From positions 23,001 to 87,000 of the forward strand of contig JAAETI010000162.1 of NCBI GenBank assembly GCA_024228555.1: DNA of 64,000 nt. Direction: 5' to 3'. The notes beneath the pieces were generated by a model that had not been told where the DNA came from, ran no database searches, and saw only the letters and a program-made list of their open reading frames with translations. A program made the position numbers and the translations under genes. This document shows positions 63,997-64,000 of the stretch, piece after piece; the first letter of the stretch is position 1; the number at the start of each line of letters is the position of its first letter. This stretch comes from a bacterium (GTDB lineage: Bacteria; Actinomycetota; Acidimicrobiia; Spongiisociales; UBA5794).

Positions 63997-64000
63997 CGAA

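Overview
The window is GC-rich, densely packed bacterial chromosome. A WhiB-family regulator, GuaB3, a UPF0182 membrane protein, a YlbL-type PDZ/Lon-like protease, a DivIVA-domain protein, a DUF2342 protein and an initiator tRNA with a C1xU72 end all point to Actinomycetota. The E. coli-type dimeric isocitrate dehydrogenase, the phenylacetate and branched-chain transport genes and the repeat-rich intergenic regions fit an uncultured lineage such as Acidimicrobiia, but that placement is inference. I see no integrase, transposase, phage module or CRISPR array; this is mostly core genome with unusual regulatory and repeat structures.

Layout. 1-14 kb: truncated glpD, guaB3-guaA, an orphan CheA-like hybrid kinase, pcrA, a stand-alone B12-binding protein, sucCD and purH-folD. 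14-23 kb: a MerR regulator, icd-mdh, an 8-TM protein, HU, an SCP2 protein and sdhCAB. 22.8-26.6 kb: whiB with a possible degenerate Mrr-like protein, tatA with a duplicated tail-plus-terminator segment, and an ECF sigma/anti-sigma/RseB-like operon. 26.7-32 kb: acyl-CoA dehydrogenase, peroxiredoxin, a DUF2342 protein lacking its HExxH motif, HtrA, MoaE and a HEAT-repeat protein. 32-45.8 kb: a PaaR-like TetR regulator, phenylacetate lower-pathway genes, an acyl-CoA ligase, a complete Liv-type ABC transporter and a PaaI-like thioesterase. 45.9-49.7 kb: an LsrR/LsrF-like pair, two small exported proteins and BioY. 49.7-57.6 kb: a CHASE histidine kinase, YlbL, a DivIVA-domain fusion and UPF0182. 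57.6-64 kb: metY-metX behind an attenuator, a tandem repeat array, an FGGY kinase/sphingosine-1-phosphate-lyase-like operon, and tRNA-fMet.

How the genes work together. icd, sucCD, sdhCAB and mdh supply several TCA-cycle steps. guaB3/guaA and purH/folD serve purine and one-carbon metabolism. The paa, ligase and liv genes look like an aromatic or fatty acid uptake and oxidation unit controlled by the TetR protein. The sigma, anti-sigma and RseB-like genes plus HtrA look like envelope-stress functions.

The strongest new observation is upstream of metY. A promoter sits 7 bases before a GTG-initiated 22-codon peptide containing Met-Met-Cys-Met. Three mutually exclusive pairings follow, ending in an intrinsic terminator. 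This is the architecture of a leaderless, Met/Cys-sensing transcription attenuator.
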